Part shown: positions 17,222-24,989 of the stretch, piece by piece
How positions within the stretch are numbered: position 1 is the stretch's first letter
Layout of the letters: each line of letters begins with the position of its first letter
Assembly: GCA_964455375.1 (NCBI GenBank)
Contig: CAYVXE010000021.1
Coordinates: 1 to 53,267, forward strand
Reading direction: 5' to 3'
DNA from: CAYVXE01 sp964455375
Lineage (GTDB): Bacteria > Zhuqueibacterota > Zhuqueibacteria > Oceanimicrobiales > Oceanimicrobiaceae
Length of the DNA stretch: 53,267 nucleotides
The notes under the pieces: generated by a model
The model's input: the letters and a program-made list of their open reading frames with translations, nothing else
The model's database searches: none
What the model was told of the DNA's origin: nothing
Position numbers and translations under genes: made by a program

Positions 17222-18772
17222 TTAGGTGCGTTTTTGTGGAGAATTGAGAATTGTATCGATTGTTTTATGACAGGTGCTTAATATTTTTTCAGGATCTTCC
17301 ACGGCTTTTTGCTGCAATGCTGCAAGAGCATCTTCCACATAAGGCGTACGCCGCATCCCGAGGAGAACACAGTTGACGTCGTCCACAGACGTCAGGATTC
17401 GTAAAACTTGTTGGGAAAGCGTCTCGGAATCCTGTAAAGCATGGTCCGAATTTTCAAGAAATCGAAAAATACGCGATGATCGTTTTTGGGCAATGTTCTC
17501 ATAATGTCGGTTAATGGTTTCCAATAGGTCAAAAAGATTTTGTGCGTAACGATTTGACCAATTGTTCCAGTCTGCATTATCCTTTAACTTGTCACGTAAA
17601 TAATTCAGCATAGAAAACGTCTGTGGAATAATGATATTTTGGCGGACGTGATCCCAATGCTCCCAGATTTGAACACGTGTGGTTACCTGGCTGAGTGATT
17701 GTGACAATGAAAAGACCTGCTTGAGATTATCCTGGGGAATTTCCTTTGGCATGAATGACAGATATTTGTCATGAAACTGATATTCAAGGTCCTTGAGTGA
17801 GGAGAGAAGCTGCACAAAAGATGTTTTAATTTCTTCTGCCGGATTCTCCCGGAAGCTGGCGAAACGAATCATATCATTGCCAATCATGACGTTCAGTGGT
17901 CTGTTCACCAGGGTTGCCAATTGATTCTCGCTGGCAACGTCTAAAAGTGTCCGACTATTATTGAATTGATTTTTTTCAAAGCAGGCGCCGGTTTCGAATA
18001 AATTAAATGGAAACTGTATGACCCGATAAAAATGGTTTGTCGAAATTGATTCGGCAATTTCAAGCGTTTTTTCTAAAGACGTAAATTCGAATTCATTCGA
18101 CTGATAAGGAAAGGTGTTGGATGAAATGCCGTAAGCTTTGATTTTTCCTTCCGCTACTTTGCTTTCCAACCATTCAAAGGCGAGTTTGATACGCCGGTAG
18201 TAGTCTTGCCGTGCTTTTTGTAAATCGACGCCATTTGGTTTTTTTTGATGTGAAAGAAAATATTCCGGATTGTGCAGCAGGTAAATATCCAGAAATGGCT
18301 GGTTAAGCCGTTCGAGCGTGCGGCTGAGTTGGTCTTCCAAAAACTCCGGATGAATGCAGTGCCAACAGCCGTCCATATAGGTAACCATGTCCGGGAAGGG
18401 CTGGCCATCTGTTGCATGTTGTTGCGCTATTCTCAGGTTCTCACCCTGAACATATCCCACTTTTGAAATCAGTACGATTTCATCGCGACTGATTTCGTCA
18501 CGTTCAATCATCTCCTGCAGCAAGTTACCGATGAGCATTTCGCTGCCGCCGTCTGTGTAGTTACTGGATGTGTCAATAAGATTGAAGCCGTTTAGCAATG
18601 CATAACGCAAAGCCTTTGCATGTTCAATGGAATTGTGGTGGATGCGGTAGCCGCCGAATCCGATTTTACTCACACGAAATCCGGTTTTTCCTAAAAGACA
18701 GGTTGAGGTTGCCTGCAGATTCTTATTTTTAAGACGTTTGAAATAGTTTTGTGTTGCTTCCTGAGTGGCCAT
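17222..18772 (-). CDS. Aldo/keto reductase with long C-terminal extension
   Basis: NAD(P)H-dependent oxidoreductase, 516 residues; typical members have about 320. The catalytic tetrad is complete: D67 and Y72 (LIDTSSNY), K104 (LISKVGY) and H167 (YLLHNPEYF). Barrel sequence is recognisable to about residue 300, and a late piece, VNCVLLGMRRTPYVEDAL, matches the usual end of the barrel. Roughly 150 extra, mostly helical residues are therefore inserted before the final strand and helix. The substrate cannot be told. The TPR protein directly downstream (3 bases) suggests a protein partner. Confidence 0.85.
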   Translation of the reverse strand: MATQEATQNYFKRLKNKNLQATSTCLLGKTGFRVSKIGFGGYRIHHNSIEHAKALRYALLNGFNLIDTSSNYTDGGSEMLIGNLLQEMIERDEISRDEIVLISKVGYVQGENLRIAQQHATDGQPFPDMVTYMDGCWHCIHPEFLEDQLSRTLERLNQPFLDIYLLHNPEYFLSHQKKPNGVDLQKARQDYYRRIKLAFEWLESKVAEGKIKAYGISSNTFPYQSNEFEFTSLEKTLEIAESISTNHFYRVIQFPFNLFETGACFEKNQFNNSRTLLDVASENQLATLVNRPLNVMIGNDMIRFASFRENPAEEIKTSFVQLLSSLKDLEYQFHDKYLSFMPKEIPQDNLKQVFSLSQSLSQVTTRVQIWEHWDHVRQNIIIPQTFSMLNYLRDKLKDNADWNNWSNRYAQNLFDLLETINRHYENIAQKRSSRIFRFLENSDHALQDSETLSQQVLRILTSVDDVNCVLLGMRRTPYVEDALAALQQKAVEDPEKILSTCHKTIDTILNSPQKRT

Positions 18773-18868
18773 TTTTCAACAGTTAAATCTAAAGTGAAAT
18801 GAAAGGTACGTTGCGGATTTTGAAAAAGCAATGCTAACATACAAGTTAATCAGAACGAAAGCAAGAAT

Positions 18869-18903
18869 AAAAAAACAGAGGTCGGCAATTGTACCGGCCT
18901 CTG
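18869..18903 (-). terminator. Rho-independent terminator, minus strand
   Basis: CAGAGGTCGG (18876-18885) pairs with CCGGCCTCTG (18894-18903): ten pairs including one wobble, 8-base loop. On the minus strand seven T follow (18875 to 18869). It lies 67 bases after the stop of the 34-codon gene. Confidence 0.85.
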
Positions 18904-18970
18904 CGTTGCAAAAGAGAGGACTCTCGCAAAAAAGTGGAAAGGTAAACGAATAAAGTAATGAAGAATCGCT

Positions 18971-19075
18971 TTAAATCAGAATTTTATCCATCAACAAAAT
19001 AATGATGAGGTAAGCGAAGGAAATCCAAAACGCAATGACGAAAAAATTGCTTTGTTTTTTTGATGTTGTTTGCAT
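18971..19075 (-). CDS. 34-residue single-helix membrane peptide
   Basis: A short frame with good support. ATG at 19075 is preceded by AGGA at 8 bases, and a strong terminator follows 67 bases after the stop. The product has a basic, polar start (MQTTSKKQSN), one hydrophobic helix of about 19 residues (11-29) and a short MDKILI tail, predicting a single-pass inner-membrane peptide. No family was recognised. It lies downstream of the YbjT-like reductase on the same strand but 375 bases away, so it probably has its own promoter. Small membrane peptides of this form often modulate a larger transporter or sensor; that is inference. Confidence 0.5.
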   Translation of the reverse strand: MQTTSKKQSNFFVIAFWISFAYLIIILLMDKILI

Positions 19076-19450
19076 GACCGGATTCCTATAACATGCGTAT
19101 CGTTATGAATATTGTTGAATGATATTACAATTGGCGTGCCAGGATAACAGCCCGGTTCATTCTAAATGGTTTTAATTTATTGTAAGTAAAGGTCTTATGG
19201 CTGTCTAAAAAAAGCAATAACCATCTGTTCAGAGAGTTCCAAAAAGTTTTGACGTGTAATTTTTACAGTGTAATGACATTATTGAATTACATTTACGCGA
19301 CGCACGCTTTACTGTTGGCAGTGAGCAGCATTGGATTTAAGCGCGTAGCCCGAAGGCAAAAGGCATCCCTTAGCCCACACAGATGATGAAAGCAGATGTT
19401 CCCAGCACAGATTGATTTTTGCACCGGGGTATGGTCAATGAATAAAACAT

Positions 19451-20944
19451 TTAACTTCTTTTATCAATCTGTTTGATCAGATTTGTAAAAATTGTGTAGT
19501 GGAACGGTAAAAAATTGTACCAGTAAATCTTTCCCGGTAAGCCATTCGGCTCAAAATAAGCGGTTACGGTTAAGAGATTCTTCTTGCCATCTTTGTCTAT
19601 TTTAAACTCCAGCCAGGCCATGCCAGGTAATTTCATTTCGGCACGCAACAGCAGCATCCGATTTTTTTCAATCCCCTCGACCCGCCAAAAATCCACAACA
19701 TCATTGACACGCAATGAGGATAGACTTCTTCTTCCACGTGAAATCCCCACCCCTAATAACAGCGTGTCCAGAGTGCCGCGCAGCCGCCACATCCAATTGC
19801 TATGAAACCAGCCCTCTTTGCCGCCAATTTTGCAAAAAGATTTGAAAAGAGCCGTCGCTTTTTTGTCGGTCAAAAGTGAATAAGAACTGACATAGTGGGG
19901 ACGTTTCTTCAGCTCGTGAATTTTAATGGCTAACTCATGGGCGCGCGGGTACTCATCGGACCATCTGGTATGAACAGCATCCTGTTCCTCGCGCGACATG
20001 GCTCGTAACAACGCTTCTTTAAATACGATGGGGCGGTATAATGACTTTGGAAGCGGATTATCATTTTGACAACAAACGACTTCATTGCGGCAGCTTTCCA
20101 TCAAGGACCTGATTAGAGGCGCCGGAGCCGGTGTCAGCAAACTGGCAACATAGGAATAAAACCGTATATTTGAAAACGAGGTCGGTATGAAAAGTTTTTT
20201 CTTGTTCAGCAGTTTAGACAGGATTTTAAGCATCTTTTCATACGTCAGAATTTCAGTTCCGCCGACATCAAAAGATTTTCCGGCTGTTTCTTTGGTCTCC
20301 AAAACCCCCACAAGAATATTGAGAAGGTTACGAACGCTAATGGGCTGACATTTGGTTTTCGCCCAATAGGGTACAAAAAATACCGGTGATTTTTTAACCA
20401 GATGATGGAGAATTTCGTATGGAGCACTGCCGGAGCCAATGATGATCGCTGCCCGCAGGATCGTCGTAGGGACTTTGCCTCTGCTCAGTTCTTCCGCCAC
20501 CCGAATGCGGCTTCTGAGATGCGCCGATAGCGGTGCCTGTGTATCCCCAAGTGCCCCGAGGTAAATAATTCTTTTCACTCCGCGCGCTTCTGCGGCTTTT
20601 CGGAAATTGATCGCGGCCTGTATGTCTGCTGATTCAAATTTTCTGGGTCCGAGAAGCAAGGAGTGAATTAAATAATAGGCTGTGTGAATCCCTGTCAGTG
20701 CGTTGTGCAACTGGTCCAAATTCAATGCATCGGCGACCACTGTTTCAGCTTCGGGCCAGCGCTCACTGCATTCATCGATGGATGCTCTGGCCATGACTCG
20801 TACCTGGTAGCCTCTGACTAACAGTTCGTTTACAAGGCGGCCGCCGACATAGCCCGTAGCCCCTGTCACTAAAATTTTTCCTATTTTCAGTTGCGGTTTT
20901 GTGAGTAAACCGCTGCAAAGAGGATCGGTGCTACCCCACTTCAT
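19451..20944 (-). CDS. YbjT-like SDR oxidoreductase with C-terminal DUF2867 domain
   Basis: Atypical short-chain dehydrogenase of 497 residues. ATG at 20944 has GGAG five bases upstream. The dinucleotide-binding motif TGATGYVGG is at residues 27-35. The Rossmann part runs to about 300 and is followed by a DUF2867 (SRPBCC-like) domain to the end, as in E. coli YbjT (about 476 residues). Shared landmarks include YLIHS, LRAAIIIGSGSAPYEI, the QPISVRNLL segment, and GLPGKIYWYNFLPFH near the C-terminus. NAD(P) binding is likely, but no substrate is known for the family. The longer frame that appears to begin beyond the N run is an artefact; the gene is complete on the left contig. Confidence 0.88.
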   Translation of the reverse strand: MKWGSTDPLCSGLLTKPQLKIGKILVTGATGYVGGRLVNELLVRGYQVRVMARASIDECSERWPEAETVVADALNLDQLHNALTGIHTAYYLIHSLLLGPRKFESADIQAAINFRKAAEARGVKRIIYLGALGDTQAPLSAHLRSRIRVAEELSRGKVPTTILRAAIIIGSGSAPYEILHHLVKKSPVFFVPYWAKTKCQPISVRNLLNILVGVLETKETAGKSFDVGGTEILTYEKMLKILSKLLNKKKLFIPTSFSNIRFYSYVASLLTPAPAPLIRSLMESCRNEVVCCQNDNPLPKSLYRPIVFKEALLRAMSREEQDAVHTRWSDEYPRAHELAIKIHELKKRPHYVSSYSLLTDKKATALFKSFCKIGGKEGWFHSNWMWRLRGTLDTLLLGVGISRGRRSLSSLRVNDVVDFWRVEGIEKNRMLLLRAEMKLPGMAWLEFKIDKDGKKNLLTVTAYFEPNGLPGKIYWYNFLPFHYTIFTNLIKQIDKRS

Positions 20945-21114
20945 TGTTACTCCGTTAGTNNNNNNNNNNNNNNNNNNNNNNNNNNNNNNNNNNNNNNNNN
21001 NNNNNNNNNNNNNNNNNNNNNNNNNNNNNNNNNNNNNNNNNNNNNNNNNNNNNNNNNNNGTAAACCGCTGCAAAGAGGATCGGTGCTACCCCACTTCATT
21101 GTTACTCCGTTAGT
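20905..21114. other. Artificial assembly gap 3 with 55-base duplicated flanks
   Basis: N run 20960-21059 is exactly 100 bases; flanks 20905-20959 and 21060-21114 are identical. The duplicated segment includes the start codon and ribosome site of the YbjT-like gene, so that start appears twice. The rest of the spacer up to 21338 holds a dispersed repeat and a long hairpin but no gene. Confidence 0.95.
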
Positions 21115-21162
21115 TAACTATGATCTCACTGTGCGAAGTTGCATGGTACGGTTCAGACTCAG

Positions 21163-21204
21163 AATAGATTCCTCGATTCCACTGTGCTTCGCTCGAAACG
21201 ACAA
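21163..21204 (-). repeat. Dispersed intergenic repeat copy
   Basis: On the minus strand this begins TTGTCGTTTCGAGCGAAGC and continues towards GAGGAATCTATT. It is the form of a widespread non-coding repeat in FCB-group genomes. A second, diverged copy of its start is at 14944-14962 on the plus strand. Confidence 0.5.
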
Positions 21205-21284
21205 CTTTGGGCTTTCATTGACGGCCATAAGCAATAGCCGTGTGCAGACTCTGTTGTAGAACAGATAGATTGTCATCTATTTTG

Positions 21285-21322
21285 AAGAAGCAGGGAATAT
21301 TTTTTGCGATTCCCTACTTCTT
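21285..21322 (-). terminator. Long hairpin after the TonB-dependent receptor gene
   Basis: AAGAAG-C-AGGGAAT (21285-21298) pairs with ATTCCCT-A-CTTCTT (21309-21322), 13 pairs with one mismatch around a 10-base loop. It sits 17 bases past the receptor stop. The U tract on the minus strand is poor, so it may be a terminator or an mRNA-end stabiliser. Confidence 0.5.
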
Positions 21323-21338
21323 TATCGACGATAGCATT

Positions 21339-24107
21339 CTACAAATCAAGTGCCAACCTTGCAAAGTAGCTGGCGCCGTCAAAACCCATTTGAACAGGTG
21401 CGTATTTAAACACTCCGAAAAAGCTATTGTCAAAGGCCTGCTTGTCCGGAAAAACATCGAAAACATTGTTGGCACCGACGGTTAAGCGAAATTGAGGTGT
21501 TATTTTATAGGCCAAACTCACATCGGTGACAATCTTCGCGTCATGTTCCTGGGAAATCCCGAATGGAAATCCGTTGCGGGTCACTTTGCCAAATCGCACA
21601 TTTCTGACCATAGCGGAAAACCGGTCATAATCATATTGCAAGGTTAAATTGATTTTTGAGTCCGGATTGTTGGTTTCAATGAGGCTTTTTTCCTGCGGCC
21701 CGAAATAGATGTCCTCCTGACCCACCAAAGATGGCGGGATGTTGAGTTGATCCTGGACGTCATTGTCATTGAAGTTCGCTGCCAATGAAAATCGCAGTTT
21801 GCCGTTCGGCGTATACACATCATAAGCGGCAACGATATCCAGACCTTTGGTTTTTGTATCCACAGCGTTGGTGAAAAAACGGCCGCTGGTCGCACCAACC
21901 TGCTTAAATTTCGCTACAAGTTCCGGAATGGGATTGCCAAATGCATCGTTGCCGAATGCACCGGTCAACACAATTCGGTTATCAACATTGATCAGGTAGC
22001 CATCAATTGTGATAAACAGATTGTCAACGGGATTTGACGTAAAACCGAGACTCGCACTAATCGAAGTTTCTTCTTTCAATTTCGGGATACCAAGAAATTG
22101 TGCCAGCCGGCTGTCATTTTTAAAAATCCCAGTATTTACGAGAAAACCATCTACAAGGTCAACGGTTACGGTATTAAAAAAAGATTGTTGCAGAGACGGC
22201 GCTCTGAAGCCGGTACTCACCGAGCCTCTCAGGGACAGACGACGACCGGCTTTCACCCTGGCAGCCAATTTACCATTCACTGTGTTGCCGAAGTCACTGT
22301 AATGTTCAAACCGTCCGGCACCTTCTAACAACACTTTATCGGTCAAATCGAACTCAACGTCCAGGTAACCCGCTACGTTTGTACGATAACGGTCAACTTC
22401 GTTTTCCGGACGGAAACCGGGAAATGACTGCGCGCCGCCAGCTTTCCCTAATGTGTCTTGTTGTACAATTTTTCCGTTGACGATGACGTCGGCGATACCG
22501 TAATTCTTCCACGATGCTTCTTCTCCCTGGTGAATTTTGTAATTATCCACCCGGAACTCACCGCCGAACGCCACGTTAACACCTTTTATGGTGCCATTCA
22601 ACGGTTCGTTGAAGTAACGGGTAAAATCCAAATCCGTGACATTCTGGCTGAATTCATGTCCCCCGGCCTCAAAGCTGGTGGGACTGGCATCTCCAAGGGA
22701 GGCATTCACGGTATTGTTCACAGTAAAATCGAATCGGTTGGTTCCAAACGTGTTGCTCAAATCCACATGCCAATTATTGATTAAACCACGCAAACCGGCA
22801 GCGATGGATCTATCTAAAATATCTGACTCCGTTTCAGGTTGAAAGCCAAAGGGGAAAATGCTGGCGACATTATCAAAATCATCGCTGGGAAGACGCCTGA
22901 AACCATTGCCTTTACCTTTACGGTAACTGAAACCGCCGAATGCATAAAACTCGGCGCCGTTATTCAATGGCAGAACCGAATTGAACATGACCCCGATATT
23001 TTCAATTTCAGCATCGCCAACGCGAAAATTAAAATCATCTCGCGTCAGACCATTTGCCGCGATGAGTGAATCATCGATGGCGCGGGCGTTGTCATTACTG
23101 AAAGGATAGGCGAAAAAGTTTCCATACGCAGATTGGTCAAAAATGACCAGTTCATGATTCTGCGTTCGGTTGGTTTTATTTCGTTTCAAATATTCTCCCG
23201 TAATATTGAAGAATCCGGTCTCCCCGACTTTAAAACCATAGTTGGCATTGTACTGCACATTTTCGCCGTCGTTGTCAGAGGTTGTGCCGGTGGTGAGTGA
23301 ACTGGTGAGCTTATCGGTACTCGATTTCAAAACAATGTTAATGACGCCGGCGATAGCGTCAGAGCCGTACTGCGACGCCGCACCGTCACGAAGAATTTCA
23401 ATCCGATCGATAGCAAATGTCGGAATGGCATTCAAATCCGTTCCCACCGAACCGTTGCCAACGGTTTGCTGGTTATTTACCAGAGAGGTGTTGTGCCGGC
23501 GCTTTCCGTTAATCAGAACAAGGACCTGATCGGGGCCAAGACCACGTAGCGATGCCGGATCGATATGCTCCGTACCATCCGAAGCGGACTGCCGGGTGGA
23601 GTTAAAAGACGGCGCCACGTAGGTTAAAATCTGGTTGACATCAACCTGAGGAGAGTTCCCGGCTATTTCACGCACATCCAGAATATCCACCGGCACTGCT
23701 GTGTCCAGCACCGACCGGTTGGCATTTCTGGAACCTACAACCGTGACCATGCCTAGTTCTTCAACACCGGATTCAAGAGAAATCGTCAGAAATGTTTCAT
23801 CGGTGACTTTTATTTCCTGCGTCTTGTACCCGATAAAGGAAACGACTAATGTGCCTCCCTTCGGTACTCTTAAAGAAAAGTTTCCGTCCCTGTCCGTGGA
23901 TGTTCCGCGCATAGTCCCTTTGATGGAGATGTTCGTTCCGGGCAATGGCGAGTTTGTTTCAACTGCCAGAACCTTGCCCTTTATTCGTAAATTCTGTGCA
24001 AACGATTGGGTGACAAATGACATGCATAAAACCAGAGCCAATACCACCCAAACAAATTTATTTACGTTTACAACGTACCCTTTAAAACCTGATCTCTTTT
24101 GTTTCAT
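21339..24107 (-). CDS. TonB-dependent outer-membrane receptor with SusC-like N-terminal domain
   Basis: Outer-membrane active transporter, 922 residues. ATG at 24107 has GAGGGA just upstream and starts the signal peptide (1-38, ending QSFAQ); a longer in-frame extension upstream lacks support. A carboxypeptidase-regulatory-like beta-sandwich (about 41-125, GTSTDRDGNFSLRVPKGG) precedes the plug (about 130-255, LRGLGPDQVLVLINGKRR and DGAASQYGSDAIAGVINIVLK). The 22-strand barrel fills the rest, ending in an aromatic-poor LALDL. No SusD partner lies beside it, so a polysaccharide locus is unlikely; the substrate is unknown. Energy would come from a TonB-ExbBD complex such as the one at 35.5-38.1 kb. 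The 5' leader carries a promoter, a three-way-junction element, a terminator with a competing antiterminator, and a leader peptide. Confidence 0.92.
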   Translation of the reverse strand: MKQKRSGFKGYVVNVNKFVWVVLALVLCMSFVTQSFAQNLRIKGKVLAVETNSPLPGTNISIKGTMRGTSTDRDGNFSLRVPKGGTLVVSFIGYKTQEIKVTDETFLTISLESGVEELGMVTVVGSRNANRSVLDTAVPVDILDVREIAGNSPQVDVNQILTYVAPSFNSTRQSASDGTEHIDPASLRGLGPDQVLVLINGKRRHNTSLVNNQQTVGNGSVGTDLNAIPTFAIDRIEILRDGAASQYGSDAIAGVINIVLKSSTDKLTSSLTTGTTSDNDGENVQYNANYGFKVGETGFFNITGEYLKRNKTNRTQNHELVIFDQSAYGNFFAYPFSNDNARAIDDSLIAANGLTRDDFNFRVGDAEIENIGVMFNSVLPLNNGAEFYAFGGFSYRKGKGNGFRRLPSDDFDNVASIFPFGFQPETESDILDRSIAAGLRGLINNWHVDLSNTFGTNRFDFTVNNTVNASLGDASPTSFEAGGHEFSQNVTDLDFTRYFNEPLNGTIKGVNVAFGGEFRVDNYKIHQGEEASWKNYGIADVIVNGKIVQQDTLGKAGGAQSFPGFRPENEVDRYRTNVAGYLDVEFDLTDKVLLEGAGRFEHYSDFGNTVNGKLAARVKAGRRLSLRGSVSTGFRAPSLQQSFFNTVTVDLVDGFLVNTGIFKNDSRLAQFLGIPKLKEETSISASLGFTSNPVDNLFITIDGYLINVDNRIVLTGAFGNDAFGNPIPELVAKFKQVGATSGRFFTNAVDTKTKGLDIVAAYDVYTPNGKLRFSLAANFNDNDVQDQLNIPPSLVGQEDIYFGPQEKSLIETNNPDSKINLTLQYDYDRFSAMVRNVRFGKVTRNGFPFGISQEHDAKIVTDVSLAYKITPQFRLTVGANNVFDVFPDKQAFDNSFFGVFKYAPVQMGFDGASYFARLALDL

Positions 24108-24151
24108 TTTTCCCTCACTTTGAATGTTAGTTAAAAAAATATGTACCGGTC

Positions 24152-24178
24152 TTATTGTGACGAACGCATTCGTTTCAT
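24152..24178 (-). CDS. Eight-codon leader peptide upstream of the TonB-dependent receptor
   Basis: ATG at 24178 begins MKRMRSSQ and stops at 24152-24154. The perfect Shine-Dalgarno AAGGAGG (24190-24184 on the minus strand) is 5 bases from the ATG, better than the receptor's own site. The peptide ends 44 bases before the receptor start and is in another frame. It may couple translation of the receptor or sense translation rate; no function is known. Confidence 0.45.
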   Translation of the reverse strand: MKRMRSSQ

Positions 24179-24240
24179 GGCAACCTCCTTTTCTGATTTG
24201 AATAAATGAGTTTTTTTTATGTATTTTTGGGTGAAAAGAA

Positions 24241-24266
24241 AAACCCACATCAACTGATGTGGGTTT
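24241..24266 (-). terminator. Intrinsic terminator in the receptor leader (attenuator)
   Basis: On the minus strand AAACCCACATCA (24266-24255) pairs with TGATGTGGGTTT (24252-24241), a nearly perfect 12-base stem, followed by TTCTTTTC. It lies 134 bases upstream of the receptor ATG and about 200 bases after the previous gene. The left arm can instead pair for 10 bases with 24319-24310. Confidence 0.8.
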
Positions 24267-24306
24267 ATAAATTGTCTTGCGAAATGTTTATTTAAAATCA
24301 GATATT

Positions 24307-24391
24307 CACAACCCACATCTCTCTACAGCATACGACAGAGTCGTAGCATGAGCATTAGCCGAATCATCGGCATTGTCGAAATGTTGTTGTG
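24307..24391 (-). promoter_or_regulatory. Candidate riboswitch-like three-way junction with antiterminator segment
   Basis: Minus-strand RNA. The closing stem pairs CACAAC (24391-24386) with GTTGTG (24312-24307), and inside it ACAT (24384-24381) with ATGT (24318-24315). It encloses hairpin GCCGA-TGAT-TCGGC (24371-24358) and hairpin GCTACGAC-TCT-GTCGTATGC (24347-24328, one bulge). The 3' strand of the closing stem, GATGTGGGTT (24319-24310), is also perfectly complementary over 10 bases to the left arm of the terminator at 24241-24266. Formation of the junction would therefore allow termination, and its loss would favour antitermination. I could not match it to a known riboswitch class by eye. 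Confidence 0.5.
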
Positions 24392-24429
24392 TATCTTAAT
24401 CATTTGGTAGCACCGTAAATAATTTATAA

Positions 24430-24458
24430 CAATTAAAGGATTTTTTTTCCTTTGTCAA
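24430..24458 (-). promoter_or_regulatory. Promoter for the receptor leader transcript
   Basis: On the minus strand a perfect TTGACA (24458-24453) is followed after 17 bases by TAATTG (24435-24430). It sits just after the stop of the LETM1-like gene, so the receptor has its own transcript with a leader of about 315 bases. Confidence 0.5.
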
Positions 24459-24468
24459 GATATTTTTT

Positions 24469-24789
24469 TTATTTTATTTGTGACGAATCAGAAAAAGCAT
24501 CTGGCAAGATGTTGAAAGGCAGGTATTTTATCAGCAGCGCCAGCAAGACACTGCCGAAGGGTACCAAAAAAACTGCAAGCGCCGGAATAGTTTTGCAAAT
24601 ATCCAGCAGTTGCATTTTTACTGCGGACTGTTCCCTGGCGGTTAACGAACCTTCCGTGCTCCATTTTAACAGCAGCTCATACAGTTCTTTGGTTTCGGTG
24701 ATTTCTTTATAAATTTTGTCACGATTGTCCCGAACCGACCGCTTCAGTTTTGCAAAAATGTTAGCTGGAATTGTGTTTTCAAAAATCAT
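24469..24789 (-). CDS. Small LETM1-like membrane protein
   Basis: A 106-residue protein. The first two thirds are polar and helical; one hydrophobic helix (about 67-88) is framed by CKTIPALAVFLVPFGS and LIKYLPFNILPDAF. This KTIPA...P...LPFNILP pattern matches the membrane segment of LETM1-type proteins in the FCB group and mitochondria, where the full domain is much longer. Function here is unknown; LETM1 proteins are tied to cation exchange and ribosome binding in mitochondria. It is followed at once by the promoter of the receptor leader. Confidence 0.65.
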   Translation of the reverse strand: MIFENTIPANIFAKLKRSVRDNRDKIYKEITETKELYELLLKWSTEGSLTAREQSAVKMQLLDICKTIPALAVFLVPFGSVLLALLIKYLPFNILPDAFSDSSQIK

Positions 24790-24882
24790 TTTTTAGGAGA
24801 TGTTGATCCAGATGGTTAGATTCGCTGCCCGAGTATCCGGCATTTTTCAACAGGACGTTTTGAGATCGAGTTCTGCGTTAAG

Positions 24883-24919
24883 GAAGGGGAGGGGATAGTT
24901 GAAACAGCCCCTTCCCTTC
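24883..24919. other. G-rich/C-rich stem-loop downstream of qmcA
   Basis: GAAGGGGAGGGG (24883-24894) pairs over 12 bases with CCCCTTCCCTTC (24908-24919), one wobble, 13-base loop. It lies 71 bases past the qmcA stop (24990). There is no U tract on either strand, so it is more likely an mRNA-stabilising hairpin than an intrinsic terminator. Confidence 0.5.
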
Positions 24920-24989
24920 GAAACATCCGGCAAAAAAACCCTGATTGCACGCCACGGTTGAAACTTTTGGCTGTCCATGTTCACGACTT

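Larger units (their letters stand above)
18773..19450. other. Long spacer holding a small gene and a terminator
   Basis: This 678-base stretch holds the minus-strand 34-codon gene at 18971-19075 and its terminator at 18869-18903. The remainder, 19076-19450, shows no gene or convincing signal. Confidence 0.5.

Noticed and set aside
20945..21073. 43-residue N-terminal extension of the YbjT-like protein through the N run
   Set aside because: It translates the artificial gap; the real ATG at 20944 has a GGAG site and the right distance to the Rossmann motif.
21339..24107. SusC-type polysaccharide utilisation locus
   Set aside because: No SusD, glycoside hydrolase or matching regulator lies next to the receptor.
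24108..24248. 47-residue N-terminal extension of the TonB-dependent receptor
   Set aside because: It has no signal-peptide features, would translate the attenuator region, and the ATG at 24107 has a good ribosome site and signal peptide.
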